The position numbers and the translations under genes were made by a program. Shown in pieces: positions 37,614 to 48,224 of a DNA stretch of 64,000 bases. Each line of letters begins with the position of its first letter. Position 1 is the stretch's first letter. Source of the stretch: Lineus longissimus (taxonomy: Eukaryota > Nemertea > Pilidiophora > Heteronemertea > Lineidae); the NCBI RefSeq assembly GCF_910592395.1, contig NC_088310.1:4907501-4971500 (forward strand), given 5' to 3'. The notes under the pieces were generated by a model. That model was not told the DNA's origin. It did no database searches and saw only the letters and a list, made by a program, of their open reading frames with translations.

Positions 37614-39970
37614 ATGATCAAGATTTCAAGACTGTTGTATGTCTTGATTGTTATTGCTCTGTGGGCCGCATTTCTACTATCTTCCGTGAAACTTTCTTTG
37701 ACGATCAGCACAAGTGGATGGGCAGAATGGGGAGATTGGAGCGCGGGATGTCCGCGGCAATGCCATCAAGAAAACGGCTACCAGAAACGTACCCGTGAGT
37801 GTTATTTCTGCGTTACGCCTGGGTCATGTACAAAGACAGCGAGTACAGGAACACCTTGCGTCGGCGGCGGTGACCCGGACGAGACACGAATGTGCTATGA
37901 ACCAACATGTACTGGCGCAGGTATCTTTGACGGCTCCTGGACGGCCTGGACAAAATCCTCTGAATGCATCCTCCCAAAGAATGCTCCATTCTGTCAAGGC
38001 TACCAGGTCGATCAAGTTGGTATGAGGAGGTATGAAAGGACATGCAGTGGATCTACACGCATTCCGAAGCACAAATGCACTGATGTAACCGGCCATGGTA
38101 CAACTGTGAAAAGAAACTGTTCATTGCCTTGCCCAGCCCGGAACGGAGGGTGGTCTCAATGGGGCAGGTGGAGCCGTTGCTCTGTCACTTGTGGTAAAGG
38201 ATCATACGTACGGAGAAGAAAATGCATGGACCCTGCTCCCATGGGTGCTGGGAAGGAGTGCGCAGGGAAAGCTGAACATTCCGCTGGGTGCCAAATAGAT
38301 GTGAGCTGTCCCATCGATGGGGGCTGGAGTGGATGGAGCGAGTGGAGTTGTAGTGTGACGTGCGGGGGAGGAACCGGTGAGTATTCAGACATCAGTTTCA
38401 GTTGCAAAATTAACCGTCTGTCATGTATAACATGTAGCCTGTGTCAATGATGAGCATAGGAAACCTATCTTGCAGAATAGGTCAACATTTTGGGTGGGTC
38501 GTTGTATGAGCGAAATCTTGAAGTTGAATGGATTAAAACTGACGGAGGGACAGGATATAACATTTCTCAACATCATGGAGGAAGCTAGGCCAAAATGGTT
38601 TGGTATGCCTCATTAACTGATGCAACTATGAGAAAATAAGGAAACTAGTGGACAAACGTTGACATTGTTCCCAGTATAAGTGTTGATCTGTAACTAAGAG
38701 GTGCCTTTTCTCCGGGGAGTATTCCTTGCGGGTGGGACAAGCTTTTCTGCGTAAATGGAAGACTGCCCCCAGGCGAGGCGCCAATTGGAGTTAGTGACTC
38801 CATCTTCGGCAAGAGCAATATAATAAAAGTCATTGTGTTTCAGCTAAAAGGAAAAGACGTTGCGACAATCCACCTCCGGAACCGGGCGGAGGCAGTTATT
38901 GCGACGGAAACAGCACTGACATTCAACACTCCTGCAATAATGCTGCCTGCCCGGAGGTTGGCGTGATAACAACATCGATCCTTTCTTCAAAGATTAAAGC
39001 AAAAATCTGGAAGACATTACAGACTGCTGATACAAGTTACCAGATAAAAGAGGGACAGAATCTTCAAATTCAATGCCCCACCGACGTAGTGGAAATGGTA
39101 CGAAACGATTTTCCTTCAGCTGAGCTTGTTTGGACGAAAAATACCAACGCTTTGGATGTAGACCCTAAACGCGTCGTAAACTACAAGGGCCAGTTAATGT
39201 TCAGCTCCCTCATCCCAGGGGACAGCGGTGTGTACGTCTGCGAGATAGAATATGAGCCCCCTCTGTCGCAGACCATTGGTATTTACTCCGTTGTGGTAAC
39301 GTCAGAAAAACCAACGCTGAAGGCTCCAAAAAAATCGATGACCGAATTTGCATGCAATGCTGAACCGTTTACTGACCTTCTATCAAGTATAACACGAACT
39401 TGGTTTCACAACGGTACAAAGTTCCATTCTGTAGTAGCTGGGGACGTAGATGAGGAAGAAGTCATCGATGAAAAAAATGCTGATCGGGTCAAAGGTGACG
39501 GCGACATGCTGGAGGTGAAAGAGGTGATAGCAGAGGATTCTGGTGTATGGGAATGCCGGGTGACTGACAATCCTTCTCAACGGGTATGGACAACAAGTTG
39601 GATACGGCTCAACGTGCTACCTGAGCTTAGTGGGTGGGAGACATTTTCGTCAAACCCTGCTCAGTTTGGAGCAGTCATTGGCGCGGTTATTGGTGTAGTT
39701 TTAATCGTGTGTTTGATTTTTATGTGCCGGTCGAAACCTGATGTAGACGAAGCGGAAAAAGCCGTCGAGAAGATGAAGCTGCTGGAAGGACAGGTAGAGA
39801 AGGATGGAGAATTAGGAGCGGAGGAAGAGAATGGGGGCGAAGTGGAGGACGAGAATGAGGAGGACGATTGGGCCGAGGAAGAGAATATGGAGGAAGGAGA
39901 AATGTACAATCAACGTGGTTATTATTATCAGAAGGTGAAGGCACACACAAACTATGGGGACAATATGTGA
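37614..39970 (+). CDS. TSP1-Ig transmembrane protein
   Basis: Two coding exons, 37614-38376 and 38844-39970, are joined by a phase-1 intron (donor GGTGAGTATT, acceptor GTGTTTCAG) and give 629 residues. Residues ~6-30 are a signal peptide or anchor. Four thrombospondin type 1-like modules follow (~34-290): the first and second are atypical, the third and fourth carry WSQWGRWSRCSVTCG and WSGWSEWSCSVTCG, with Trp motifs for C-mannosylation and CSVTCG. Two Ig domains span ~315-405 and ~405-515 (typical YVC and WEC second cysteines after DSG). A membrane helix lies at ~529-551 and a strongly acidic ~78-residue tail ends in a Tyr-rich segment. The intron splits module 4, and the split module closes correctly across the junction. 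It should be a cell-surface adhesion or guidance-type receptor. The order TSP1 then Ig is the reverse of UNC5, and no ZU5 or death domain is present. An upstream in-frame ATG at 37518 is possible but would bury the signal sequence. Confidence 0.88.
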
Positions 39971-40540
39971 TTTTGCAACATGGACTCTGAGTTCCAGGGG
40001 CACGCTATTCGTTGAAAAAAACAACATGCTAGAAATTATTGTTGTTAATTAAGTGAAAAAAAATCGTGCTTACGGACAGACTACGAATACTGTTGCATCA
40101 GTAGTCAAGGGGCCGTCCAGCAATCCACTGCTGGTGTGCAACTGATAGGACTAACCACGATCGGACAGCTGTAACAAGCAAGGCCAAAAAGAGACAGGCC
40201 TTCCTAAAGCCGCAAAGTCGTGATAGGTTAGATGATCGTCTGCCGCACGCCCAAATATTTCATTTGTTTTCTCTCGGTGCACATGAGGGTTCACTACGAT
40301 TGTGAGGAAATCATGACCTACCAATTCGAAACATGCGCACCAGATCGTGCAGTTAAGTCCGTGTATATACGGCATGCCTGATATATGGTAGACTAAAACC
40401 AATCGATCGAATTTGAAGATACTGGTTCAGTACATTTAAACATCTGTTAAGACTTCACAACTGTCACCATGGTCACGCAAGTCATTCTGAATTGTGAATC
40501 TGTTTGAACTGAGGTGTCTTGTTACTGATCCAATGAAGAT

Positions 40541-40681
40541 ACAAGCAAGAGTGGTGTAGAAGGAATATAACAAGCACTGCGGAATATACAAACTAGTATC
40601 GTCTCAAAGGGAAAAACGCCTGGAAGTCAGTTGCAATTTGGAAAATTATATATCAACGGATAACTGCTGCACTAACTGCAG
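40541..40681 (+). other. 5' UTR exon of the MCFD2-like gene (3' border firm)
   Basis: A strong donor, CTGCAG followed by GTGAGT, at 40681/40682 pairs naturally with the acceptor TTTGCAG at 40929, one base pair before the coding start region. The 5' end is not defined; the given start is approximate. Confidence 0.45.
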
Positions 40682-40931
40682 GTGAGTTATTGGGCTTTTG
40701 TGTTCTTCGCGGGTGTTTACACGTGTCTTTTTACCATATGGTTCACTATCATACACGTATGATACAATATGTACATGGAAAGAAAATGGCGCAGGTCTTT
40801 ATACATATAGATTGGACAATGCAAAGACGGGACAGAGATAATTTAGGCCTACAGCAAATCTTGAAGTAATGTTAGGCTAACTGCAACCGGTTTTGCATAA
40901 CCTATTGATAATTTCTACGTCATTTGCAGGT

Positions 40932-42285
40932 ATGCTGCTTCTGCTACTCCTGACCATAATCTTAGTGTCCTCTCCCTGTCTCTCTGAGCCTGATCATCAT
41001 GGGAGACGTGGTCAAAAACGTAAGGACGGTTCTGATGTTGGAGTACTGGACACAGAGGTTGTGCAAGAAAAGCAGTAAGTTCAGTTATATGCTGTGGTGG
41101 CGTCGACTTATCTGTGGTATTAGATATTGTTCTTTAATTTGATATTTGGCAGATAATACTAACATGTCGTTAGTATACTTTAAATCGGAAGATACATTCG
41201 TCGGGTGTCCAATGTCCGCATTTGGGGCATGCCTGAGTCGGCACGTGACGGCTATAGATCGTCGTGACTTCAGTTTCTTTCGATTGGCTTTGTATTATCA
41301 AGTATGTCTTTAGTTAAACTTTCTTTTGTCAGGAGGAAATAACTATTTCCTCTTGGTGTCGTTTATTTTGAAGGACGATTCTTATTACGCCTGTGAACAA
41401 GGGGTCAAACCTGTGCACAACTACAAGCTAGTATCTAATGTCTCTATTTTCTCCATCTACCATCGTTCTAGCCATATGCAAGAACATCTTGATGAAGCAG
41501 GAATTAAAGTCGACTATGAAGCAATGGCACCACAGGAGAAGATGTTTTACTTTTTCAGGTAAGTGATTACTTTTTCACGTGCCGAGACAAATACGTTTTC
41601 TCAACCATATTGACCCTGTCGACCCATCAACGTCTACAAAAGGTGACCCGGACATATTCAGTAGTTAACTCCCATAACTCAACATGAATCATGAGCCGTA
41701 CCGGTACCCATAATTGTGTTTGTATGTTCCGTGATAATGAGGGAAGACGAGATACAAGGGATTAAGCAAACCTGAAATTCGATTAATGATTATCACCAAT
41801 ACATTGTACATGTACGTTGATGTATTTGATGGTTTTCTATTGATACATCTATTATAAGTCCCCTTTCTGATGTTTGTCAGATTCCACGACACGGACAACA
41901 GCAGCACCATAGACGGGCTCGAGCTGATGAAAGGCTTCCTTCACGATGATTTCGAGAACCACCTGCATGGGCCAGAGAGGGAGGGCCATCACATCACTCC
42001 TGTGACGGAAGAAGAAATGAGACAGTTTACAGGTGAGAACCGGTGCAGAGGATTTTGGGGGCCATATACATGTAATGACAAACTAGCATAAGTAGCAACG
42101 TAATCATTATCATTTTCAGTTTTACTGTAAATGTATGGAACAAAGCAACCGTGACACATTTTTGTATCTTTTCAGAGCAAATCGACGGCGTTTTCAAAGA
42201 AAATGATCACAATAATGACGGACACATAGACTACATTGAATTTAAAAGCGTTATGAAGCTGATGATGGCTTCAGAGAGTTCATAA
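40932..42285 (+). CDS. MCFD2: MCFD2-like EF-hand secretory protein
   Basis: Four coding exons (40932-41074, 41472-41558, 41881-42032, 42176-42285) give 163 residues; intron phases are 2, 2 and 1, and all junctions restore the frame. Residues 1-18 are a Leu-rich signal peptide, followed by a basic/acidic linker. A conserved HMQEHLDEAGI and MAPQEKMFYFFRFHD block leads to EF-hand loop 1 (D80-E91, DTDNSSTIDGLE; Ser replaces the usual Gly at loop position 6). A spacer rich in His/Glu and TEEEMRQF leads to loop 2 (D138-E149, DHNNDGHIDYIE, canonical). This layout is that of MCFD2, the calcium-binding partner of the ERGIC-53/LMAN1 cargo receptor in ER-to-Golgi transport. The similar CGREF1 family is the alternative. 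The start at 40932 lies just after the acceptor; the in-frame ATG at 40893 is upstream of it and would be intronic. Confidence 0.88.
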
Positions 42286-42367
42286 AAAATGTCCGATTTT
42301 TGTAATTTAGCGGCTAATTAATAGAAATGTATACCGAGTGTTTCAGTGCAGTACGGTAACTGAGGAC

Positions 42368-42373
42368 AATAAA
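42368..42373 (+). terminator. Polyadenylation signal (AATAAA)
   Basis: AATAAA lies 83 nt after the stop codon of the MCFD2-like gene and is followed by CA-rich cleavage-type sequence. It fits a short 3' UTR that ends before the convergent MIF-like gene. Confidence 0.6.
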
Positions 42374-42878
42374 GTCACACCAACCAAGCAACCTATTGAG
42401 TGGGAAACCTGTTGCGTGTGAAACCTATTCGTGTTCGATCGTCAACGTCAGATCACGTCAACGTCACAAGAAGTTTTTTTGCGTTAATTCATCCACGTTG
42501 GCGAGATGCCATGGCGACGCGAACTCAGTCAACCCAGTTTCCAGTCACTTCAAAAAAATAGTTAGTAAAAATAACTATTTTATAGTAACGTTTTACTACT
42601 CTGGTAGTTGCTGTTGCACCGTCTGTGAATTTAGGTGTTTTAATTTTCAAAAGGTAATTCTTAACCATATAAATAGTTATTTTGCACAACTTTTTCGTTA
42701 CTTTCACTACTTTTTTAATAACCTCACTGTTGGTGTAATAGCAACAACCAGATTAGTTGTTTTTACTAACAAGTTTTAAGAGTGTGCGTAGTTCCAATAT
42801 CTTTGCTGTCACGAGTCGTCACTAATCAACGAGAAAATGTCCCATCTGGTTCCACATCCGTTGCCGCCTGTACGAGTT
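42374..42878. other. Convergent intergenic space
   Basis: Lies between the 3' ends of the MCFD2-like (+) and first MIF-like (-) genes. It holds AT-rich sequence with repeated AGTTA/GTAAC words (42555-42720). Some minus-strand ORF text here mimics the MIF C-terminus but is out of phase (see rejected items). Confidence 0.5.
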
Positions 42879-43951
42879 TTAGGAAACTCCAAAATTTCCG
42901 CTGAATTTGTGATTATTCTTCCCATTGGATTCTAAAAGTCGGCCATTATACAAGATGGACATCCTGTGGAGTAAGACAACATAGTGATCAGCGATAACAA
43001 AGTTTCTTTCTTGGTATGGTTGCTCAGAGCGAGTTGAATATCTAACACGACGTTATCTTATTCATATCAAGCTCATTCATCATGCTTACGTCAAGTTTGT
43101 GACCAACTGAACTTCGCGTTATTTCCTTCAGTGACGCCAAGTTGACATAACGCGAAGTTAAAGTTAACCGCAAATAATTGGCTTGGCTAAGGTTGGAAGC
43201 GATGGGCCATGTCAGGTTGGGAAGAAGAAAGCTCACCTATCCATTTCAAGTCCTAGTTTAGAGCAGAGGTGAGGGCCCAGGACTCTCTCGATTTCTTCTG
43301 GTGGGACATGCGATGTCTGAAACATCCCTACACTCTCTAGAGCACAGAGCGCGCATGGGTTGTGCTCACCACCAAAGGTTGTATCGGGGTTGAAATCAAC
43401 AATGACGAATACGCCCTGTAAATGATATTACGTTCGGTCTAATGTACAGTGGATTGATAAGTATATGTCTCTAAAGGTGCCACTATAGCTTAATCGACAG
43501 GACCTTTAGTCATGAGGAATTTGGTGTATGGTCAACTGATAGTGGTCACTCTGACAGTGACATTTTTTGTCATTTTTGATTTTCTACTAACCTTCTATAG
43601 CTGTATATACTACCCAAATATTCATTGAAAAAAATATGCTTTTCAGACTGCGACGCCGAGGCGGTGGCGGGAGAGGTCCCCCTGCCACCACCCATCCACA
43701 AATACACACACCCTCCCACACCAAATGTGTAGCGAACGTATTCTGGTGGCAGTGGTTCTTGTGACGTTGGTGGTGTTGAAGGGCCTTGCACAAAAAACCA
43801 CAAAATTGTAATGATTGACAATGTGTGCTAATATTATTCTTACCTCTTGTGCCTCCTTCAAGATCTCTGAAAGAAGGGCAACAGTCTCCTCCTTGAATCC
43901 CTCTGGGATTTTGGAAGCCTCAACGTTCGTCTTAATAGTCAAAACGGGCAT
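42879..43951 (-). CDS. MIF: MIF-like tautomerase, paralogue A
   Basis: Three exons (43844-43951, 43237-43415, 42879-42963) encode 123 residues with phase 0 and phase 2 introns at the positions of vertebrate MIF and DDT genes. Exon 1 starts MPVLTIKTNV, giving the catalytic N-terminal proline after Met removal. Exon 2 has TTFGG followed by NPCALCALESVG, keeping the CXXC (CALC) motif known from MIF thiol-oxidoreductase work. Exon 3 (acceptor CTCCACAG) gives ILYNGRLLES and a tail longer than the usual 115-residue protein. The position of MIF Lys32 is Glu here (LKEAQE), though a Lys sits next to it, and the Tyr95 and Asn97 positions are Ser and Leu. The role would be a cytokine-like or keto-enol tautomerase protein without a signal peptide. 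It lies 1.0 kb downstream of paralogue B in the same orientation. Confidence 0.88.
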
Positions 43952-44952
43952 GGTGCCGCGCAGAACTGATAGAAATATCGCACAGGCTTGTTCTATAAAA
44001 TTGTACGAGGACAATTTTATTCACAACTTACTTACATGCATATAGTCTATTTTGAGAACAGAGATAAATATGTATTTATACATGATGTACACAAGTTATA
44101 TGCCTCGTTCCACGCACCAACGCACCTTCTGACGCCCCACTCCAAAAGATCTTTTGAAACGCCGTAGTTTCAGTCATGAAAAACTGACAATAGTGATGAT
44201 ATGTCTGTCATATACTAATCTATGCATGATTCTTGATTTACTCTACATGTATATAATGACACGCTGATCATGGTTTACCTATCAAAGTAAAATAAATTAA
44301 ATTAAAAACACTGCTGTATGCTTAATAATTGATTTTAATGCATGTTCAATTCCAGCAACATGTATAATGATTGTGCATTTAAAGATAAAATTATATGGCA
44401 TTTAAACACATTCTAAGTGGATTGTGATTTGTTCTAAATGTAAAATGTCCAAACATATTACCGAGAATGAAAAATAATTTGGTCAAAGCCACTTTTTTCA
44501 AATTTTCTCTGAATTTTTAATGCAATGACTCGCTGAATAAGACATGACTAGATGAAAACATCACTTCAATACCAAAACCAAGTTTGTCTCCTCAACTGTT
44601 AGTGCTTATTTCCCTCACCCATTATCTGTTTAACAGTGTTATGTCCAAATTTGTCCACTAATGTCACAATGTGTAGAGCAGATCACGGTCGTGTGAAGAT
44701 CCAAGAATCACAGCGATCGCCCAGCCCCTAATTAACTGCATCACAGAACCGACGAAAAGGCAATATTCATATAAATTTCTATTGTATGTGTACAATGTAC
44801 ATGCAATTGTTCGTGTACATGGTATAGGCATTTGGTTGGGGGCTTAGCGATAGCTGATAGATCGATTGATTGACGCTGGCATATCCTCCGGTCTGATTGG
44901 AGATAGTTGTAATAGTCCAAGATCAGATTCACTGAACGTTTCTGTTACGGTA
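43952..44952. other. Spacer between the MIF paralogues
   Basis: AT-rich sequence with no exon seen; it must contain the promoter of paralogue A and the 3' UTR of paralogue B. Confidence 0.5.
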
Positions 44953-46188
44953 TTACACATTCATGCCAATGGATTCAATCTTTCGATCGTCATACAAGAT
45001 GAAATATCTGCAAAAAAGACACCACATTAAACTTGATAAACAAAAGAATGTTGAGCTTGTTGGCCTGGGTATTTATCGTTAATATCAACCACAAAACCCT
45101 GGGGCTGGGGCAGAAAGTTTCGTTACCGAAAGCTGACCTACTCTCTCTGCAGAGTGCATCTGAAGAATTGCGATTGCAGAAGAAAAAAAGGTGCATTACA
45201 TTTGTTGATGGAAGTCATTTAACGCCTTTAACCTGATTTTTTATAGCCTTTAAGGATCGGGATCGATGTGTACCATTGACATGTTGATTTCTCGTGAATC
45301 CGGGGTTTTACACGAACAATCAAGTTTACGTAGCTCTTGCGGTTGTACTTTTAACAGGTTTTAGTGTTCTAATTTCGGCAAAATAAAGGAATGACAAGAG
45401 TGAAGTCATTTCTGGAGAGGAGAGTATGCTTGTTGCTTTGAAAAACGCCGGTTTCCCCTTAATTTAAACGTCAAGTGATAGTATGACGGCGGTGAGAGTT
45501 GAAAAAAACCTGCCTGTCTTTCTCGATCCCTAGTTTCGAGCGGATATGTGGTCCAAGACCCTTGGTGATCTCCTCCGCGGGGGTATGTGACGGTGAGAAC
45601 ATCCCCACACTCCCAAGTGTAAGCACGGCACACAGGGTGCGCTTGCCTCCAAAAGTCATGTTAACATCGGTTTCCAGGATGACGAAAATGTTCTGAAATG
45701 GAAACGAGAAAGAGCGCTATAGCCTACTCGCGTTAGTAATCAGCATGTATGTATATACGTTGAATATACTATCCCACGAACACAGGATTGTAGAAAGCTT
45801 TTCCAACCTCTACATCCTGGCCCTAGTCATTCTGTTTTTAGCTGTAGGTGTGACTAGGGGTTGATAAGCGTACCGGAAGTTAGGGAGGGCAATGACCCCT
45901 GGGAAAAGAGGTTGTCTGAGCAGTTTCGTCGGGAGGTACTTTATCTGGGTAACACACATTTGTACCAAGGCAAAAAAACCCAGGCTATTAGCATTTTATC
46001 CATGTTCCTGTCCCATCCCCTTCTTTGATATGACCTTGAAACATCACGCCTATAGGCCCAGAAGTGTTTAGATGGCTTACCTCTACTGGCTTCTTTAAGA
46101 CCTGTGCAAGTAGGGTCGTCGTCTCTTCATGAAACCCTTCCGGTACCTCGGACGCCTTGACGTTCGTTTTGATAGTGAGAATAGGCAT
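44953..46188 (-). CDS. MIF: MIF-like tautomerase, paralogue B (GC-AG intron)
   Basis: Three exons (46081-46188, 45514-45692, 44953-45007) encode 113 residues. Exons 1 and 2 have exactly the lengths of those in paralogue A (108 and 179 nt). Exon 1 starts MPILTIKTNV and keeps the Lys32-equivalent (LKKPVE). Exon 2 has MTFGG, then LCAVLTLGSVG, so the second Cys of CXXC is lost. Exon 3 follows a strong polypyrimidine acceptor (TCTTTTTTGCAG) and reads YFILYDDRKIESIGMNV then stop, aligning with the MIF C-terminal strand; Tyr95 and Asn97 equivalents are Phe and Leu. The intron 2 donor, at the same codon as in A, is AG followed by GCAGGT, so a GC-AG intron is required. Without splicing there, the frame stops 13 codons later and loses the C-terminal strand. 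Pro1 is intact, so tautomerase activity is possible. Confidence 0.86.
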
Positions 46189-47569
46189 GGTAATGATATA
46201 GGTGCAGATACTGTCAAACACTAGACCTGACTTGAAACCATATAATGAAATAATGACGATTATCATGAAACCTGAAAGCATAGGCCTATACTAACATTAT
46301 CTAATCATAGCCTGCCAAGTACAATATGATTGCTTGAAATACAGGTCAGGACAAGTACTTATGAAATCAAGTCCCCGTTTTTAATGAATTGCATTGTATT
46401 AACAACCTGATTAGATAGAGACCAGCTGAACAGGGATGAACCTGTTTATTATACTAGGCTATGGACTCTTTTATATCGTTTTGTATGTATCTGTATGTGT
46501 ATTTTGTCATACTGGTGCAACAGTGCATTTTGTAGTACAATAAACTTTGGTATCTTGGCATGGCAATTCTGCACCGGCCACAAAACAGGACGTGCTCTTG
46601 TTTCAACACATCTCTTGGTCTGTAACCCTCTCCCGAAGTCTCTCCAAGTGGACATCAACGCCCCAGGTGGTCAATAAGTTCCTGCTGGTCCAGTTTGTGA
46701 TGTCTACTGTAGTCGATTATCTAGATTATTAAGATTATGATGATCATTGACATAATGGGTTGTTTATGAAGGGGACTCGTGTGGATTTAGGAATTTATAA
46801 AATAGTACATATTAGTCTCGTCCTTTTTTAAAAACCCGCTGCCCGCATTGTGACCTTGATGCGTTCTTACTGCACAAAGGACACAAAGCAAACATCCAAT
46901 CATCAACGAAAATATCGGGGGTTTTCCAATGACAAACTCATTGAGTCATTTCGTTACAATACAAAGTTACAATTTTTATTTTAGAGAAAAAATCAGAATA
47001 ACATTTGTTAAAATCCAAAGTGACGATTCTGGAGTTGAAGTGAATGATCATATCGAAGTTTATTGCTCGTGTATTTGTTCATGTAAAAGTATTTTAGTTA
47101 TCTCTGGTAACTGAAACCATTGACTCACCACCTGGATTGGAGGTGACGAGATCAGGGTAGGACACTTTCTTACAGGCGGCAGTGATTCCCGTTACACCAT
47201 TTACAACGATGAATTAGTTGATACAGAAAAGTTACCACCTGCAGCAAAATGTGCACATGGATACAAATTTACATGCGTATACGTAGCGATGTAAAGCATT
47301 ATACTGTGAGTGAGTAACTGCGTTAGAAGATACAATCAATATGCTCTGCGTGCTTGAGGAGTCGTGCGTTCTGCCACAGGTGATTGCATTTAATAGAAAA
47401 TACGCTAAGCCTCGTTTTTATGGCAGCGTGTCCACCCCAAGCCATCATCGAGGACTACTACGTTTTGATTTGGCGGCGAATGTTCACTTTGAGCCTTATT
47501 TCGATCCCTCAAATTACGTCAAAAAACCCTCGGCTGGTGCCTCTACTTTCGGTCTGCATTTTTAACCTA
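46189..47569. other. Intergenic stretch
   Basis: Upstream of MIF paralogue B. Short ORFs occur, but nothing with domains or splice context; no TATA box was assigned. Confidence 0.45.
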
Positions 47570-48162
47570 CTCGAGTATGGCTGGCGGGAGTGGACAAATA
47601 TCTGAATTAAGGGTCGGGATAAATCAGATTTATACCACGACTATATTCATAATAGTAGACAGCCAATCAGAACCCCGCATTTCATGAATTATGGTGACCA
47701 TTAAATCTGAATTATACCACGACATAAATGAATCAACCCACGACTATAATCGTTTTAGACCCACGACTATATTCGTAATAGCAGACAGCCAATCAGAGAG
47801 CCGAATTTATGGACGGAAGTGCGATTTATGGACGCCGGAAGTGCGATATATGGACGCCGGAAGTGCTATTTATGGCGTCCATATATCGCACTTCCGGCGT
47901 CCATAAATCGCACTTCCGTCCATAAATTCGGCTCTCTGATTGGCTGTCTGCTATTACGAATATAGTCGTGGGTCTAAAACGATTATAGTCGTGGGTTGAT
48001 TCGTTTATGTCGTGGTATAATTCAGATTTAATGGTCACCATAATTCATGAAATGCGGGGTTCTGATTGGCTGTCTACTATTATGAATATAGTCGTGGTAT
48101 AAATCTGATTTATCCCGACCCTTAATTCAGATATTTGTCCACTCCCGCCAGCCATACTCGAG
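47570..48162. mobile_element. 593-bp near-perfect palindrome (foldback/MITE-like)
   Basis: Two arms of about 290 bp are reverse complements with very few mismatches, centred near 47866 and separated by a loop of about 15 bp (47859-47873). CTCGAG at 47570-47575 pairs with CTCGAG at 48157-48162, with no net indel between arms. Both arms contain ORF-like text that is the same peptide on opposite strands. Inside each arm are sub-repeats: 22-bp units AGTGCGAT(T/A)TATGGACGCC near the centre and two versions of CACGACTATATTC.TAATAG(T/C)AGACAGCC. No transposase is encoded. A clear target-site duplication is not visible. It lies 62 bp past the stop codon of the lectin gene, so it may be part of that 3' UTR. 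Confidence 0.9.
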
Positions 48163-48224
48163 CAGTCAAGTTAATACCTATCTTTTTAAAACAACAATTA
48201 TACGAAACAATAATGCTGATAGAT

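Noticed and set aside
37236-38407. Several overlapping ORFs of 60-90 codons on both strands around the TSP1 exon
   Set aside because: Shadows of the real 37614-38376 exon in other frames.
42525-42600. Minus-strand text FTNYFFEVTGNWVD, another MIF-like tail
   Set aside because: Wrong phase, low-complexity AT-rich surroundings, and further from exon 2 than the accepted exon 3.
42836-42905. Minus-strand text AATDVEPDGTFSR followed by a stop, resembling the C-terminus of MIF
   Set aside because: Its only acceptors are phase 0, whereas MIF-A exon 2 ends in phase 2. A better exon 3 (42879-42963) with the correct phase and an ILY match to paralogue B overlaps it in another frame.
45080-45200. Minus-strand RSAFGNETF text as exon 3 of MIF-B
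   Set aside because: Lacks the hydrophobic strand expected after the splice and needs a wrong phase. The exon at 44953-45007 fits fully.
47691-48041. Two near-identical 71-codon ORFs on opposite strands
   Set aside because: They are the two arms of the palindrome read in opposite directions; no start context or codon evidence supports a protein.
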